Shown in pieces: positions 16,528 to 26,496 of a stretch of 52,020 nucleotides of DNA (position 1 is the stretch's first letter; each line of letters begins with the position of its first letter). The position numbers and the translations under genes are program-made. This DNA is from a virus. The stretch covers positions 1-52,020 of the IMG/VR virus record IMGVR_UViG_3300034375_010259; one strand, given 5' to 3'. Below the pieces are notes generated by a model, which made no database searches, was not told where the DNA came from, and was given only the letters and a program-made list of their open reading frames with translations.

Positions 16528-18143
16528 TGAATGATAAATTAGCAGCATTGCAAAATGCACAAAACTTACAAAAACTAAAAGAATCAGGATACCTTCCACA
16601 AGACTTTAACGGCGTTCAACCTGAAGTACCACCAGCTCCAGTAGCTCCAGTAGCTCCAGTAGCTCCCGAAGCCCCTATGGAAGCTGTAAATCCCGAAGCT
16701 CAAGTACCTCCAACAGCTATAAACCCTGAAGCCTCTAGCCTAGAAGCTCCACTACCTCCAGGACCTTCAAGAGAAGAACTAGATCCACATGGGATTCTAC
16801 CTATAAACGAAGAACCTCAATTTGATCCTTCAATGCCACAAGAAACTCCAGAAGAAGCAGATCGTCGGTTACGTCAGGAAGAAATAGACGCGAAACAATC
16901 TGACCTAGCCGAAGAAGAAAGTATCATGATAGGTCATTTAAAGAAAAATCAACAAGAGCAAGATGCTATATCAAACAAAAGAATAGCCGAGCAGTATATT
17001 GAAAAAAAGAAACAAATAGAAACTAATGTAGCAACTGAAAAAGCCGTTCAAGACCACGTAACTAAGACTAATGACGAAATACAAACCAAAATAAAAGGCG
17101 CCCTCAATACCATAAAAAGAGAAGATGAGGAAGCAAAAACCGACGAAGTTGTCGATAAAGACGGTGAAAAAGTTTGGAGCATTTGGGGAAAAATAGCTTT
17201 TGCACTAGCAGCAGGTATTTCCGGAGCTGGACAAGCTATGGCAGGCGATAGAGGTCCTAATAGATTCATACAAGCTTATCAAAATGCAAAAGACTCTGTT
17301 TTAAAAGGTAAAAAATTAACCGAAGAACAAAGACTTGCCAAAGAAGAAATGATACTAAAAAAACAACAAGTAAATATAAGAAAAGCCGCCCAAGCAACAA
17401 ACGAAAAAAACGCTAAAACTAATCTTATGAAGGTTGAAAGAATGTTGCAAATGGAAGGTGCAAAACTGCATATCGAAAGACTTAAACTAGCAATGAAACA
17501 ACAAGAAAAACTACAGCAAGCGCAAGTCTTTAAGAACGAAGTAGCCAACAAAGGTCTCACAAGAGAACAATATCTTGCAGTAGACGAAAAGCGAGCAAAA
17601 TCATACGTATACCTACCAAGCATGGATAGATACCAAAAGCTCACTTCTCCAACCGTAGCAGATAAAACCACTTTCGCAATCGGTAAATACAACGGAGCTG
17701 TAAATCAAATCAACATGATGGAAAACCTCATGGAGCAAATAGACACAGGAGATAAAATACTAGCTTCAGCAAACCTAAGTAAAACCGCCGCATCATTACA
17801 ATCCCAGATAGGCTTCCTAATCGGAGAAAACCGAGTAGAAGTACTAGGTCCAGGTGTTATGACTCCAGCGGAACTAGAATACGTAAAAGGACTTATAGGT
17901 GATCCAACTAAATTCGCCGATGGAATGTCAGACGTAGAAAAAACAAAAATGAGAGGCTTTTTAGGATCTGTTCAAAGTAGAATGATAGAAAACCTACGAG
18001 CTACTGGACTACAACTACCTCCTTCTAAAAACGAAGCCAGAATCGAGGCTATGTTGAAAAAAAATCCAAAATTGGATAGAATAACCGCCGTACAAGCATT
18101 ACAAAAAGTGAATGAGTGGGATTATAACTTCAACAAACTATAA
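16527..18143 (+). CDS. Internal virion / ejection protein
   Basis: A 538-residue protein whose ATG overlaps the previous stop. Residues 28-75 are a P/A/E/V repeat region (PVAPVAPVAPEAP). Residues 110-190 and 260-350 are long coiled coils, separated by one hydrophobic segment (IWGKIAFALAAGISGAGQAM, near residue 220) that could cross a membrane. Position and architecture fit an internal virion protein ejected with the DNA. No enzyme motif seen. Confidence 0.6.
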   Translation: MNDKLAALQNAQNLQKLKESGYLPQDFNGVQPEVPPAPVAPVAPVAPEAPMEAVNPEAQVPPTAINPEASSLEAPLPPGPSREELDPHGILPINEEPQFDPSMPQETPEEADRRLRQEEIDAKQSDLAEEESIMIGHLKKNQQEQDAISNKRIAEQYIEKKKQIETNVATEKAVQDHVTKTNDEIQTKIKGALNTIKREDEEAKTDEVVDKDGEKVWSIWGKIAFALAAGISGAGQAMAGDRGPNRFIQAYQNAKDSVLKGKKLTEEQRLAKEEMILKKQQVNIRKAAQATNEKNAKTNLMKVERMLQMEGAKLHIERLKLAMKQQEKLQQAQVFKNEVANKGLTREQYLAVDEKRAKSYVYLPSMDRYQKLTSPTVADKTTFAIGKYNGAVNQINMMENLMEQIDTGDKILASANLSKTAASLQSQIGFLIGENRVEVLGPGVMTPAELEYVKGLIGDPTKFADGMSDVEKTKMRGFLGSVQSRMIENLRATGLQLPPSKNEARIEAMLKKNPKLDRITAVQALQKVNEWDYNFNKL

Positions 18144-18151
18144 GAGTTTAT

Positions 18152-20737
18152 ATGACAAAAAAGCAAGCCCCTGAAGATAATCAAGACTTAAAAGTCTTAA
18201 AATCTGAAGCAGATATAGCAGCCGACAAAGCCTTAGAAGCCATTGGAACTCCTTCAAGTTCTACAACTCCTTCTAATCCGCAAGTCGATCCCATACAAGG
18301 TCATGTATTCGACAATGACGACGAAGTCGCAGTATCTAAAGCTTTAAACAAAATAGAAGTAGAACAAAAATACGGCGACCAAAACCTTAGAACGGCTGCC
18401 GAATCCGCACTAAGCGCCGCCACTCTAGGAATATCCGACAAAGCTTTAGTAGAATCAGGACTAGTAGACGCTGAAGACCTTGCAGGACGAAGAGAAGCCA
18501 ACCCATTTGCATCCGGAGTAGGATCTGTCGGCGGTTTAGCAGCTTCTCTAGCCTTTCCAGGTGGAGCCGCCGCAAAAGCCGCACAAGCCGCTACTACTAC
18601 TGGAAAAGTCGCCGCTACCGCCGGAAAAGTCGCTTCTACCGCAACAGCTTTACCAAGAGTAGCACAAGCCGCAGGAAAAACCGCAGAAACCGCTCTAGCA
18701 AATGTAATTAAAAAATACGGAAAAGACTCTACAGTTCACAACATTATAAAACAAACAATAGCCAAAGGCGCTGGCGGAGCCGTTGAAGGCGGTTTCTATG
18801 GAGTAGGTCATTTAATATCTGAAAACGCTTTAAATGATGTAGAATTAAGCGTAGAAAATCTTGTCTCTAACATCGGCATGGGCGCCTTACTAGGTGGAGC
18901 TACTTCCTCAGGCTTAGTAATACTTCCAGCTTTAGGATCTGTCGCAGGAAAAAAAATAGCATCAGGGACAAAACAAGTTCGAGAATCTTTAGGAAAATCA
19001 CTAGGACCTAAAGGTGAAGCTATGAAGGCTGTACTCAAGGAAAAATCAGAAAAACTTACAGATGCTAACTCCTTAATGGGAGATATTTTAGGATGGACTC
19101 CATCTCGAAGAGTCAATTGGGAGAAAAATCCCGACCTATATGACAACGTAGCTTCTTGGACACATGAAAATTTAAAAATAAAAAATATTCAAAGAGCTGA
19201 CCACTTTTTAAATCAATTAAAAAACGTAGAAAAAAGAACCGCCAACGCCGCCAATAAACTATTCGAAGAAGTAGATTCAAAAGTCAGTACTCCCGCATAC
19301 AAACTCTATCAAGACATGCTATCCACCTTAAAAGGCGTCGAAGAACGTAATCGAACTGGATACATGAACAAACTAATAAAAGATTTCAGAAAAAAAGTAC
19401 ACTCAAAAGAAATACTACCAGACTCAGCCCCTCATGCTAAATACGGAAGAACTTATAAACTAGTACCTAATGTCGGACTAGCTGAAAAATCAAAAAACTT
19501 ATTAGAACTTAGAAGACAGATTGACGAAGTAGTAAATTGGGGTGATAAAAAAACAGCCGACCATGCTCTAATAAAAATAAGAGAACAAATAAACAACACA
19601 CTCAAAGATATAGCAGAAAAGAACATTCCAGGAGGCGGAGCCCAATTTCGAAAAATAAACTATGACATCAGAATGACTAAAAGACTTATCGACGATGTCA
19701 TGAAAAAAGAAGCTAAAGGCGGCGGAAAAAGCGCTCTTGAAAATGTACTAGACTTCAAAAACCTAGGACTAGCAATACTCGGTCATGGAATAGGAGGAAT
19801 CGAAGTCGCCGGAACAATTGCAGCAGGAAAAGCTCTATTAGAATCAGAAATGGTAAAACGCGCCAGAATTATACACGCCTTAGAAAAAGCCGGAAAGAAA
19901 AACGACGAAGCTGTAAAAGGATACGTATCTAAATTCTTCGAAGGCGCTAAAAACGCCACCGGAACAACTTTAAAACCCGTCAATAGGTTCGCAAGCAAAT
20001 ATGGTAAAGACACTTTTAGAGTTTCATTAATTAACAGCGAACTATCAAAACCATACGACGATACCAAAAAGAAACCAAAAAATAGAATGGAAGCCTTCCA
20101 AACTGTAAGCAACAACCTTTCAAGGCTAAAAACGGAACCAGAACTCCTAGAAAAACTAATAGGTCGAAAAATTCTCCCAATGTATGAAGCCGCGCCGCGC
20201 TCCGCAATGACAATGATCGACACCGCCGTCAGAGGCATAGACTTTTTAGCTTCAAAGCTTCCAAAGCCTTTAACAGAACGAGGAATGTTCAGAAAACATG
20301 AATTTGAACCTTCTGAAATACAACTTCGAAAGTTCGAAAGATACTTAACAGCCGTAAACAACCCTATGTCAGTAATAGAAGATTTCGCCGCTGGAACCTT
20401 AACTCGCGAAGGTGCCGAAGCCTTACAAGTCGTTTATCCTAAAATCTTTCAAGGTCTTCAGCAGACAGTCCTAGCCTACGGAACGGAAAAAAACATAGTC
20501 CTTCCGCTACAAAAAAGAATCCAAGTAGGAATACTGCTAGACATACCGTCAGACATCTCGCTTCAACCAAAGCATTTAGCCGCTTTGCAGCAATCTTTTG
20601 CAGATCAAGCCGAATCTGAACAAGACTCTCAAGCTTCTCAAGCGCCTTCTCAGTCTAAAGCAACTCCTGCCAGAGCTGACAAACTCGACAGAGCTTCCAG
20701 AGAGGAAACTAAACAAAATAGAATAGCGCAACGCTAA
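18152..20737 (+). CDS. Large internal virion / ejection protein
   Basis: An 861-residue protein in the position of T7 gp15/gp16. Residues 110-280 contain repeated A/G-rich hydrophobic segments with glycine-zipper patterns (GGLAASLAFPGGAAAKAA, IGMGALLGGATSSGL), typical of proteins that insert in the host membrane during ejection. The rest is helical and basic. I see no lytic transglycosylase motif. The C-terminal 70 residues are Q/S/A-rich low complexity. No strong ribosome site precedes the ATG. Confidence 0.65.
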   Translation: MTKKQAPEDNQDLKVLKSEADIAADKALEAIGTPSSSTTPSNPQVDPIQGHVFDNDDEVAVSKALNKIEVEQKYGDQNLRTAAESALSAATLGISDKALVESGLVDAEDLAGRREANPFASGVGSVGGLAASLAFPGGAAAKAAQAATTTGKVAATAGKVASTATALPRVAQAAGKTAETALANVIKKYGKDSTVHNIIKQTIAKGAGGAVEGGFYGVGHLISENALNDVELSVENLVSNIGMGALLGGATSSGLVILPALGSVAGKKIASGTKQVRESLGKSLGPKGEAMKAVLKEKSEKLTDANSLMGDILGWTPSRRVNWEKNPDLYDNVASWTHENLKIKNIQRADHFLNQLKNVEKRTANAANKLFEEVDSKVSTPAYKLYQDMLSTLKGVEERNRTGYMNKLIKDFRKKVHSKEILPDSAPHAKYGRTYKLVPNVGLAEKSKNLLELRRQIDEVVNWGDKKTADHALIKIREQINNTLKDIAEKNIPGGGAQFRKINYDIRMTKRLIDDVMKKEAKGGGKSALENVLDFKNLGLAILGHGIGGIEVAGTIAAGKALLESEMVKRARIIHALEKAGKKNDEAVKGYVSKFFEGAKNATGTTLKPVNRFASKYGKDTFRVSLINSELSKPYDDTKKKPKNRMEAFQTVSNNLSRLKTEPELLEKLIGRKILPMYEAAPRSAMTMIDTAVRGIDFLASKLPKPLTERGMFRKHEFEPSEIQLRKFERYLTAVNNPMSVIEDFAAGTLTREGAEALQVVYPKIFQGLQQTVLAYGTEKNIVLPLQKRIQVGILLDIPSDISLQPKHLAALQQSFADQAESEQDSQASQAPSQSKATPARADKLDRASREETKQNRIAQR

Positions 20738-20796
20738 CAATTTTACTAATATAGAACCCGCTAAGACCTACAAGTCTGAGCCCACAAGGAGCCTAA

Positions 20797-21156
20797 ATGT
20801 CACGAAAAAACGTCGTTAAGACCTATAAGATGTTGGAATCTGAAGATTTATCAGTCAACATCACCTCCTCTACTACAAATGTCATAAACCTGGACAAAGC
20901 CTCTATAGTCCTGGAATGGTCTGGAACAGCTCCAGTAGGCACCGTAACCATAGAAGCCACCAATGACGATCCAGACAAAAGCCCTTTATGGCGGGAATTA
21001 GACTTCGGTTCCACCATATCCATAAGCGGAAACACAGGAAATCATGACCTTATATTCAATGAACTCCCATTTAGAGCTATGAGAATCCAATATGTTGCCG
21101 GCTCCGGAACTGGAACTTTAACTGCAACATTAACCAGTAAAACCGTAGGAGCATAA
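20797..21156 (+). CDS. Small jelly-roll-like tail or fibre adaptor
   Basis: A 119-residue beta-rich protein. SVNITSSTTNVINLDKASI, then TVTIEATND, W-R-E-L, GSTISISG and an R-x-x-Y near the end follow the same scheme as the protein at 31406-31771, so the two are probably paralogous adaptors. It precedes the repeat-containing fibre gene with only a short gap. AAGGAG precedes the ATG. Confidence 0.55.
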   Translation: MSRKNVVKTYKMLESEDLSVNITSSTTNVINLDKASIVLEWSGTAPVGTVTIEATNDDPDKSPLWRELDFGSTISISGNTGNHDLIFNELPFRAMRIQYVAGSGTGTLTATLTSKTVGA

Positions 21157-21158
21157 CG

Positions 21159-23129
21159 ATGGCACAATTTCTATACCCCCCATCATCAGCAGCTATAGCA
21201 GCCGGAGCAGCTACAGAAGCTAAACAAGATTCTCAAATCACAGAATTGCAAGGTATTAATACTGAATTAGATGGTCAATCCACCACCTTAACCTCATTAG
21301 ATGGTAAAATCCTAGAAAACCTAATAGACTCAAACAACTCCACAACCGCAACTCTAGGAGCTGGAGCAACATTTACCGGAACCGGAACCGATGTTTCGAA
21401 ATACGCAGCAGTTGCCATAACAATATTTGCAGATCAAGACTCCGCCGTAGATGGTATGCAATTTCAATTTTCATCTGACAACACAAACTGGGATGAAGTA
21501 AACAGCTACAACTTAGATATATCAGTTTCCCAAACTAGAAGATTTCAATTTCCAGTTACAGCACAATATTTTAGATTTGTATACACAAATGGCGCAACTC
21601 CCCAAGGCACTTTTAGAGTTCAAACAATTGTACACACCACAAACGTACTTACAAGTATTCACAGAATTAACACCGGACTTACAAACGATCGCTCCGTAAC
21701 TGTTACAAAATCAGTAATAGCTGGAGAGACATCAGCGGGCGGAGGAGCCTTTGTAAACGTAAAGGCAAATCCATCTGGATCTTTAGAAGTTAATTCTAAT
21801 CAAACAACACATGACGACTTAAATGCAAATGCAAATATACAAGTTGGAGATATTGACGTAAGCGGAGCTAATCCAGTACCAATATCCGCAACTTCACTAC
21901 CATTACCAACTGGAGCCGCCACAGAAGCTACTTTAGCATCCATAGATAGTAAGGACTTTGCAACGCAAACAACTTTAGCAGCTCTTTTAACTGAATTACA
22001 ACTAAAAGCTGATCTTACTGAAACTCAACCTGTTTCGGCTACAACACTTCCATTGCCTACCGGAGCCGCTACCGAAGCCACTTTAGCATCAATAAACGGA
22101 AAAGATTTTGCAACGCAAACAACCCTAGCTTCTATAGACGCTAAAGACTTTGCAACACAAACCACATTAGCTGCCTTACTAGTAGAATTACAAGGCAAAG
22201 CAGATCTCATAGAAACTCAACCGGTATCTGCAGCCTCACTGCCACTACCAACTGGAGCAGCTACGGAAGCCACGCTTGCGTCTATCGATGCCAAAGACTT
22301 CGCAACTCAAACAACTTTAGCTGCATTGTTAACAGAACTTCAAGGCAAAGCAGATCTCGTAGAAACTCAACCAGTATCTGCAGCCTCTTTACCATTGCCT
22401 ACAGGCGCAGCCACAGAAGCCACGCTCGCATCCATAAACGGCAAGGACTTCGCAACGCAAACAACTTTAGCAGCTCTTTTAACCGAACTACAACTAAAAG
22501 CTGACTTAACAGAAACTCAACCTGTTTCGGCTGCATCTCTGCCTCTACCTACAGGAGCCGCTACTGAAGCCACACTAAGCACCTTAACCGGAAAAGATTT
22601 TGCAACGCAAACAACTTTAGCAGCTCTTTTGACTGAATTACAACTAAAAGCTGACTTAACAGAAACTCAACCTGTTTCGGCTGCATCTCTGCCTCTACCT
22701 ACCGGAGCCGCTACCGAAGCCACACTAAGCACCTTAAACGGAAAAGTAACCGCCGTAGACACTGGAAACGTAACCATTTCCGCAGCGCTACCAACAGGAA
22801 CAAATACAATCGGAGCTGTAGACGTAAATACATTAACTCCGGTAGATTTCCTAGACTCAGGGTTAGTAGACGCTGCCGGAACTAACATAGCAACTACAGG
22901 AACCACCGTAGTAGCTTCCTTAGCCGCAGATTGCAAGGAACTAGAAATAGTAGAAGACATAGGCGAGTTTATGACAATCAGAAACGGAGCAGATGCCATA
23001 CTAGCATATCTTCCACTAGGCGGAGGACGGGTGAAAGTATCTATTTCTTCGGGAACCGCTATAAAACTTACAAGTGAAACCGGAAGTGCAATCACAACCG
23101 GAAGTATTGCAATAAACTTTCTAGGCTAA
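21159..23129 (+). CDS. Fibre-like protein with 50-residue tandem repeats
   Basis: A 656-residue protein. Residues 1-60 repeat the scheme AATEAKQDSQITELQGINTE. Residues 65-170 are a beta-sandwich (MQFQFSSDNTNWDEVNSYNL) like that of the small adaptors. Residues 241-530 are five near-identical repeats plus a partial sixth, each beginning QPVSAASLPLPTGAATEATL and containing KDFATQTTLAALLTELQ. The C-terminal 120 residues are a beta domain (FMTIRNGADAILAYLPLGGG). Repeats of this TGAATEATL type probably form a trimeric coiled shaft. Confidence 0.7.
   Translation: MAQFLYPPSSAAIAAGAATEAKQDSQITELQGINTELDGQSTTLTSLDGKILENLIDSNNSTTATLGAGATFTGTGTDVSKYAAVAITIFADQDSAVDGMQFQFSSDNTNWDEVNSYNLDISVSQTRRFQFPVTAQYFRFVYTNGATPQGTFRVQTIVHTTNVLTSIHRINTGLTNDRSVTVTKSVIAGETSAGGGAFVNVKANPSGSLEVNSNQTTHDDLNANANIQVGDIDVSGANPVPISATSLPLPTGAATEATLASIDSKDFATQTTLAALLTELQLKADLTETQPVSATTLPLPTGAATEATLASINGKDFATQTTLASIDAKDFATQTTLAALLVELQGKADLIETQPVSAASLPLPTGAATEATLASIDAKDFATQTTLAALLTELQGKADLVETQPVSAASLPLPTGAATEATLASINGKDFATQTTLAALLTELQLKADLTETQPVSAASLPLPTGAATEATLSTLTGKDFATQTTLAALLTELQLKADLTETQPVSAASLPLPTGAATEATLSTLNGKVTAVDTGNVTISAALPTGTNTIGAVDVNTLTPVDFLDSGLVDAAGTNIATTGTTVVASLAADCKELEIVEDIGEFMTIRNGADAILAYLPLGGGRVKVSISSGTAIKLTSETGSAITTGSIAINFLG
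21879..22746 (+). repeat. 150-bp coding tandem repeats
   Basis: Units start at 21879, 22029, 22221, 22371, 22521 and 22671 (the last partial). All are 150 bp except unit 2, which is 192 bp because a 14-residue piece (KDFATQTTL-containing) is duplicated inside it. Units 5 and 6 are almost identical in DNA, a sign of recent expansion. The frame is kept throughout. Confidence 0.9.
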
Positions 23130-23164
23130 TAGCCTACTAACCCCAAGGGTTACAAGGAGAATTC

Positions 23165-23677
23165 ATGGCAGCAGTCATATTTAACGGCGCAGCAGTAAAA
23201 GCCTTAAAAGACATCATAAGACTTAAAGCTGGAATTGAAATAATTACCAATGATTCTGACGATCCAACACTAGTAGCAAAAAACGCTCCAGCATCAAGCC
23301 TATACCTAAGACAGGGAACTGGAGAAGTCTATGTAAAAACCGACGCCGGATCCTCCACAAACTGGAATCTTTTTACAACATCCACAGCGCCTCCTATTTT
23401 TGACGTATCTTCCATATCAACTAACACTAATGCAGTCAGTGGAGCCACATATTTAGTAGACGTATCTGGCGGAGCAGTGACAGTAACTTTACCAGCACCA
23501 GCAGTAGATGCTTTTGTTCGTGTAAAAGATAGCAGCGGATCTGCAAACACAAACAACATTACAGTAGCTCGTAACGGATCTGAATCAATCGACGGAGTTG
23601 CTGGAAACTTTACGTTAGATTCCAACTATGAATCAGCAGTATTTGTAAGTGATGGCACTGATTGGTGGAGACTATGA
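23165..23677 (+). CDS. Small fibre/appendage protein
   Basis: A 170-residue protein. The N-terminal 70 residues include AGIEIITNDSDDP and SLYLRQGTGEVYVKTDAGSS, a common N-terminal piece of phage fibre proteins. The C-terminal 80 residues (AVTVTLPAPAVDAFVRVKD ... ESIDGVAGNFTLDSNY ... SDGTDWWRL) are a second copy of the domain ending the protein at 11047-11703. AAGGAG precedes the ATG, and its stop overlaps the homing endonuclease start. Confidence 0.6.
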   Translation: MAAVIFNGAAVKALKDIIRLKAGIEIITNDSDDPTLVAKNAPASSLYLRQGTGEVYVKTDAGSSTNWNLFTTSTAPPIFDVSSISTNTNAVSGATYLVDVSGGAVTVTLPAPAVDAFVRVKDSSGSANTNNITVARNGSESIDGVAGNFTLDSNYESAVFVSDGTDWWRL

Positions 23678-24291
23678 GTAATTATTATGTATACGCTCAT
23701 TATACAAAGACAACCAAAGAGTTGTTTTATATAGGAAAGGGGAAGAATAATCGAGCTTATAGCGAGCAAGGAAGGTCGAACTATTGGAAAAGAGTAGTAA
23801 AAAAACACGGACTGGAGGTCATAATTCTTATAGATGAATTAGAAAGTAAAGAAGCCGACAACCTGGAAATAATAGCAATAAGCTTACATTCCCCACGATG
23901 CAATTTTACAAAAGGCGGTACTGGAGGAAACACTACAGAAAAATATAATGAAATAAGAATGGCGGAGTATAAAAAAAAGTGTAGTAAATCTAAAAAAGAT
24001 TGGTGGAATTCCAAGGACGAAAACTTTAAAAAAGAGCATACTAAACCAGCCAATCGAGCAGTTTCGAAGATGTGGAAGAACATGGACCCAGAGCAAAAAA
24101 GTAACGAACAAAAAAGACGAAATTCTTTGAAAAAGAGAAAAAAAGTAAAATGCTTAAACACTAATAAAATATATAATACAGTAGAGGAAGCGGCTAAAGA
24201 TTTAAAAATATCATATAAACAAGGCATTTACAATCAAATAAACGGATATAAAAAACATATACAAGGATATAAATTTACTTACGTCCTATAG
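23674..24291 (+). CDS. GIY-YIG homing endonuclease
   Basis: A 205-residue free-standing homing endonuclease. The ATG at 23674 overlaps the previous stop (ATGA); the frame is open to a TTG at 23662 but the family start is MSNYYVYAHY. Motifs: YVYAHY (GIY equivalent, residues 5-10), FYIGKGKNNRA (YIG plus the catalytic Arg27) and a modular DNA-binding C-terminus with a NUMOD-like helix-turn-helix (IYNTVEEAAKDLKISYKQG). The coding style is A/T-richer than the flanking fibre genes. It is wedged between two fibre genes with no interrupted gene around it, so it moves by intergenic homing. Confidence 0.85.
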   Translation: MSNYYVYAHYTKTTKELFYIGKGKNNRAYSEQGRSNYWKRVVKKHGLEVIILIDELESKEADNLEIIAISLHSPRCNFTKGGTGGNTTEKYNEIRMAEYKKKCSKSKKDWWNSKDENFKKEHTKPANRAVSKMWKNMDPEQKSNEQKRRNSLKKRKKVKCLNTNKIYNTVEEAAKDLKISYKQGIYNQINGYKKHIQGYKFTYVL

Positions 24292-24345
24292 AAGTTTTTC
24301 TACATGGTGTAAAAAACCACAGGATGTAAAAACCAGGAGGCAGTT

Positions 24346-26487
24346 ATTAGCTACATTGGAAAGAACCCAAAACTAAACACAAACACATTCACCCCACAAT
24401 CAGCCGATCCCAGTAATCCCGCTGACGGAATGGTCTTCATGTCAGACGGTACTTCTAGACCAGAAGGTTTATGGCGATATGACGCATCTGCAACGGCATG
24501 GATTCAGGTAGAAAACGACGGCTCGGCAGGGATCAATTTCGTTGACAACGATGATTTCGAAACTGACACTACAGGATATGCAACATATGCGGACGCCGCT
24601 GGAGTAAACGCAGTAGACGGAACTGGCGGAGTTGCAACAACTACCTTTACTCGAAACACTACCACTCCCCTCAGAGGAACTGGCGACGGTCTTATAACTA
24701 AAGATGCTGCCAACCGACAAGGCGAAGGTGTTTCATATGACTTCACAATCGACGAAGCTGATAAAGCTTCAATGCTTAAAATCGCATTTGACTATAAAAC
24801 TAGCACCGCCTATGCTGACGGAGACATTAGAGTTCAAATCTACGATGTCACCAACACTAATTTAATTCGCATAGCTCCTGAGGATTTAGCTGCCAATGAA
24901 GTAAATGGAAAGTTTTTCTCAAGCTTCCAGGCTGCTGCTGACAGTACTTCTTATAGATTAATTTTACATATATCTTCCACCAATGCTTCAGCATATACGG
25001 TTAATATCGATAATGTTGAGGTAACTCCGGCTGTCAGTTCAAGGTATACTCCGGTTTCGGATAGTAGAACTCAGAACACTATCACTATTGAGGGTGTAAC
25101 TACTGATCCTACATTTGGAACAATATCTAAACAAGACATTCTTTATCGTAGAGTGGGTGATCGATTAGAAGCAACCTATAGTTTTGATACTGATGGTACT
25201 GGATCTAGCGCAGGTTCGGGAACCTATTTAATAAGCCTACCGACAGGTTTAAGTTTCGACTCTGATAAAGTTACATATTCAACTTCTGAGAATGAATTTA
25301 ATCCCCATACAAATATAGGATTTGGTAATTTATATAATCAAGCTGCCGGCGGTATTCACGGGATGGTTATGGCTGTCCCTTATGATGATACCAGATTTTA
25401 CTTAGTATCCTCTTCTGTTGTTACCGACGCTGGCGCAGCTTCCTCTGAAACCGCAGATACTTGGGGTAGTGCATCCGCTCACAATGCTACAACACGACCA
25501 TCGTTTGTTCTTCAGATTAATGTTCCAATTAAAGGCTGGTCAACTGGACTCAGTGTTGAGGAATCTTTAAGTGGTAGAATTATTGCTGCTTCGATTCAGG
25601 GCACCGACTCCAACACCGTTGGGGCTGGCACCGCTGAATTTGTTGGATACCAAACAACTCTCTTTGATACACACGGAGGTTTTACCATTGGATCAACCGA
25701 TCCCACTGAATCCAATTCCACATATTATACAATTCCAGAAACGGGCTATTATCAAGTTGATGCTGGGATTGCTTTCGCTGCTTCAACTGGATGGACTTCT
25801 AATGCTTCGGCAGAAATTTATATCATAAAAAATGGATCTACTGTACTCAGACGTAGAGGACATCTTGAGAACAATACAACCAGTCACCCCGTCCAAACAC
25901 AAATCTCTGATACCTTTTATCTTGAAAAAGGCGACACCGTTTCAGTTAAGGCTTACAATGGAACCGCTGGCGCATTGGGATTTTACACACCTGTTCCAAG
26001 AGATACCTATTTCTCAATTGCTAAAGTTCAAGCACCGAGCGAAGTTTTACCTAGTGAGAAAATTTATGCGACTTACTCCCATAATGCCGCGACATCATTA
26101 ACTGCGGCAACTAATACAACTATTCCATATAATACAAAAGAAACGGATTCTCATAACTCGGTTTCGTCGGGCGTCTTTACGGCACCTAGGTCAGGTATGT
26201 TTTATTACTCATTTACGACCTATTTTGCAACTAACTCATGGGCTGCGGATAAAAATATAGATACTGTAGTTTATAAAAACGGAAATGGGACTACTCAGGT
26301 GCAGACTAGCAGGTGGATTTCCGGTGGATTAGCTTCTAATACTATACAAGTTCCAATTTTATCCGGTTTAGTTTATCTAACAAAAGGCGAAACCTTAGAA
26401 TTTACCGTGAATCATGATAACGGAGGAGGTAACACAACAGGAACTGATGCTACAAGAAATAAAATGGTTATATACTCTATAGATTAA
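24346..26487 (+). CDS. Probable receptor-binding tail fibre, ATT start, tandem C1q-like domains
   Basis: A 713-residue protein if started at ATT 24346, five bases after a perfect AGGAGG (24335-24340). The frame has a stop at 24310 and no ATG/GTG/TTG before 24430, yet the upstream codons read SYIGKNPKLNTNTFTPQ, a typical fibre N-terminus. Domains: N-terminal attachment (1-60), a carbohydrate-module-like sandwich (65-230), a middle beta region, then two C1q/TNF-like jelly rolls (about 425-570 and 580-713), each with the GYYQV or GMFYYSF type strand. Codon use changes to T-rich third positions after about 25000, suggesting acquisition of the distal part. If ATT is not used, the protein would start at 24430 without its anchor. 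Confidence 0.7.
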   Translation: MSYIGKNPKLNTNTFTPQSADPSNPADGMVFMSDGTSRPEGLWRYDASATAWIQVENDGSAGINFVDNDDFETDTTGYATYADAAGVNAVDGTGGVATTTFTRNTTTPLRGTGDGLITKDAANRQGEGVSYDFTIDEADKASMLKIAFDYKTSTAYADGDIRVQIYDVTNTNLIRIAPEDLAANEVNGKFFSSFQAAADSTSYRLILHISSTNASAYTVNIDNVEVTPAVSSRYTPVSDSRTQNTITIEGVTTDPTFGTISKQDILYRRVGDRLEATYSFDTDGTGSSAGSGTYLISLPTGLSFDSDKVTYSTSENEFNPHTNIGFGNLYNQAAGGIHGMVMAVPYDDTRFYLVSSSVVTDAGAASSETADTWGSASAHNATTRPSFVLQINVPIKGWSTGLSVEESLSGRIIAASIQGTDSNTVGAGTAEFVGYQTTLFDTHGGFTIGSTDPTESNSTYYTIPETGYYQVDAGIAFAASTGWTSNASAEIYIIKNGSTVLRRRGHLENNTTSHPVQTQISDTFYLEKGDTVSVKAYNGTAGALGFYTPVPRDTYFSIAKVQAPSEVLPSEKIYATYSHNAATSLTAATNTTIPYNTKETDSHNSVSSGVFTAPRSGMFYYSFTTYFATNSWAADKNIDTVVYKNGNGTTQVQTSRWISGGLASNTIQVPILSGLVYLTKGETLEFTVNHDNGGGNTTGTDATRNKMVIYSID

Positions 26488-26496
26488 GGATAAATA

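Noticed and set aside
23781-24227. Minus-strand Phe/Leu-rich frame of 148 codons under the GIY-YIG gene
   Set aside because: Mirror of a K/R-rich coding strand; the GIY-YIG motifs prove the plus frame.
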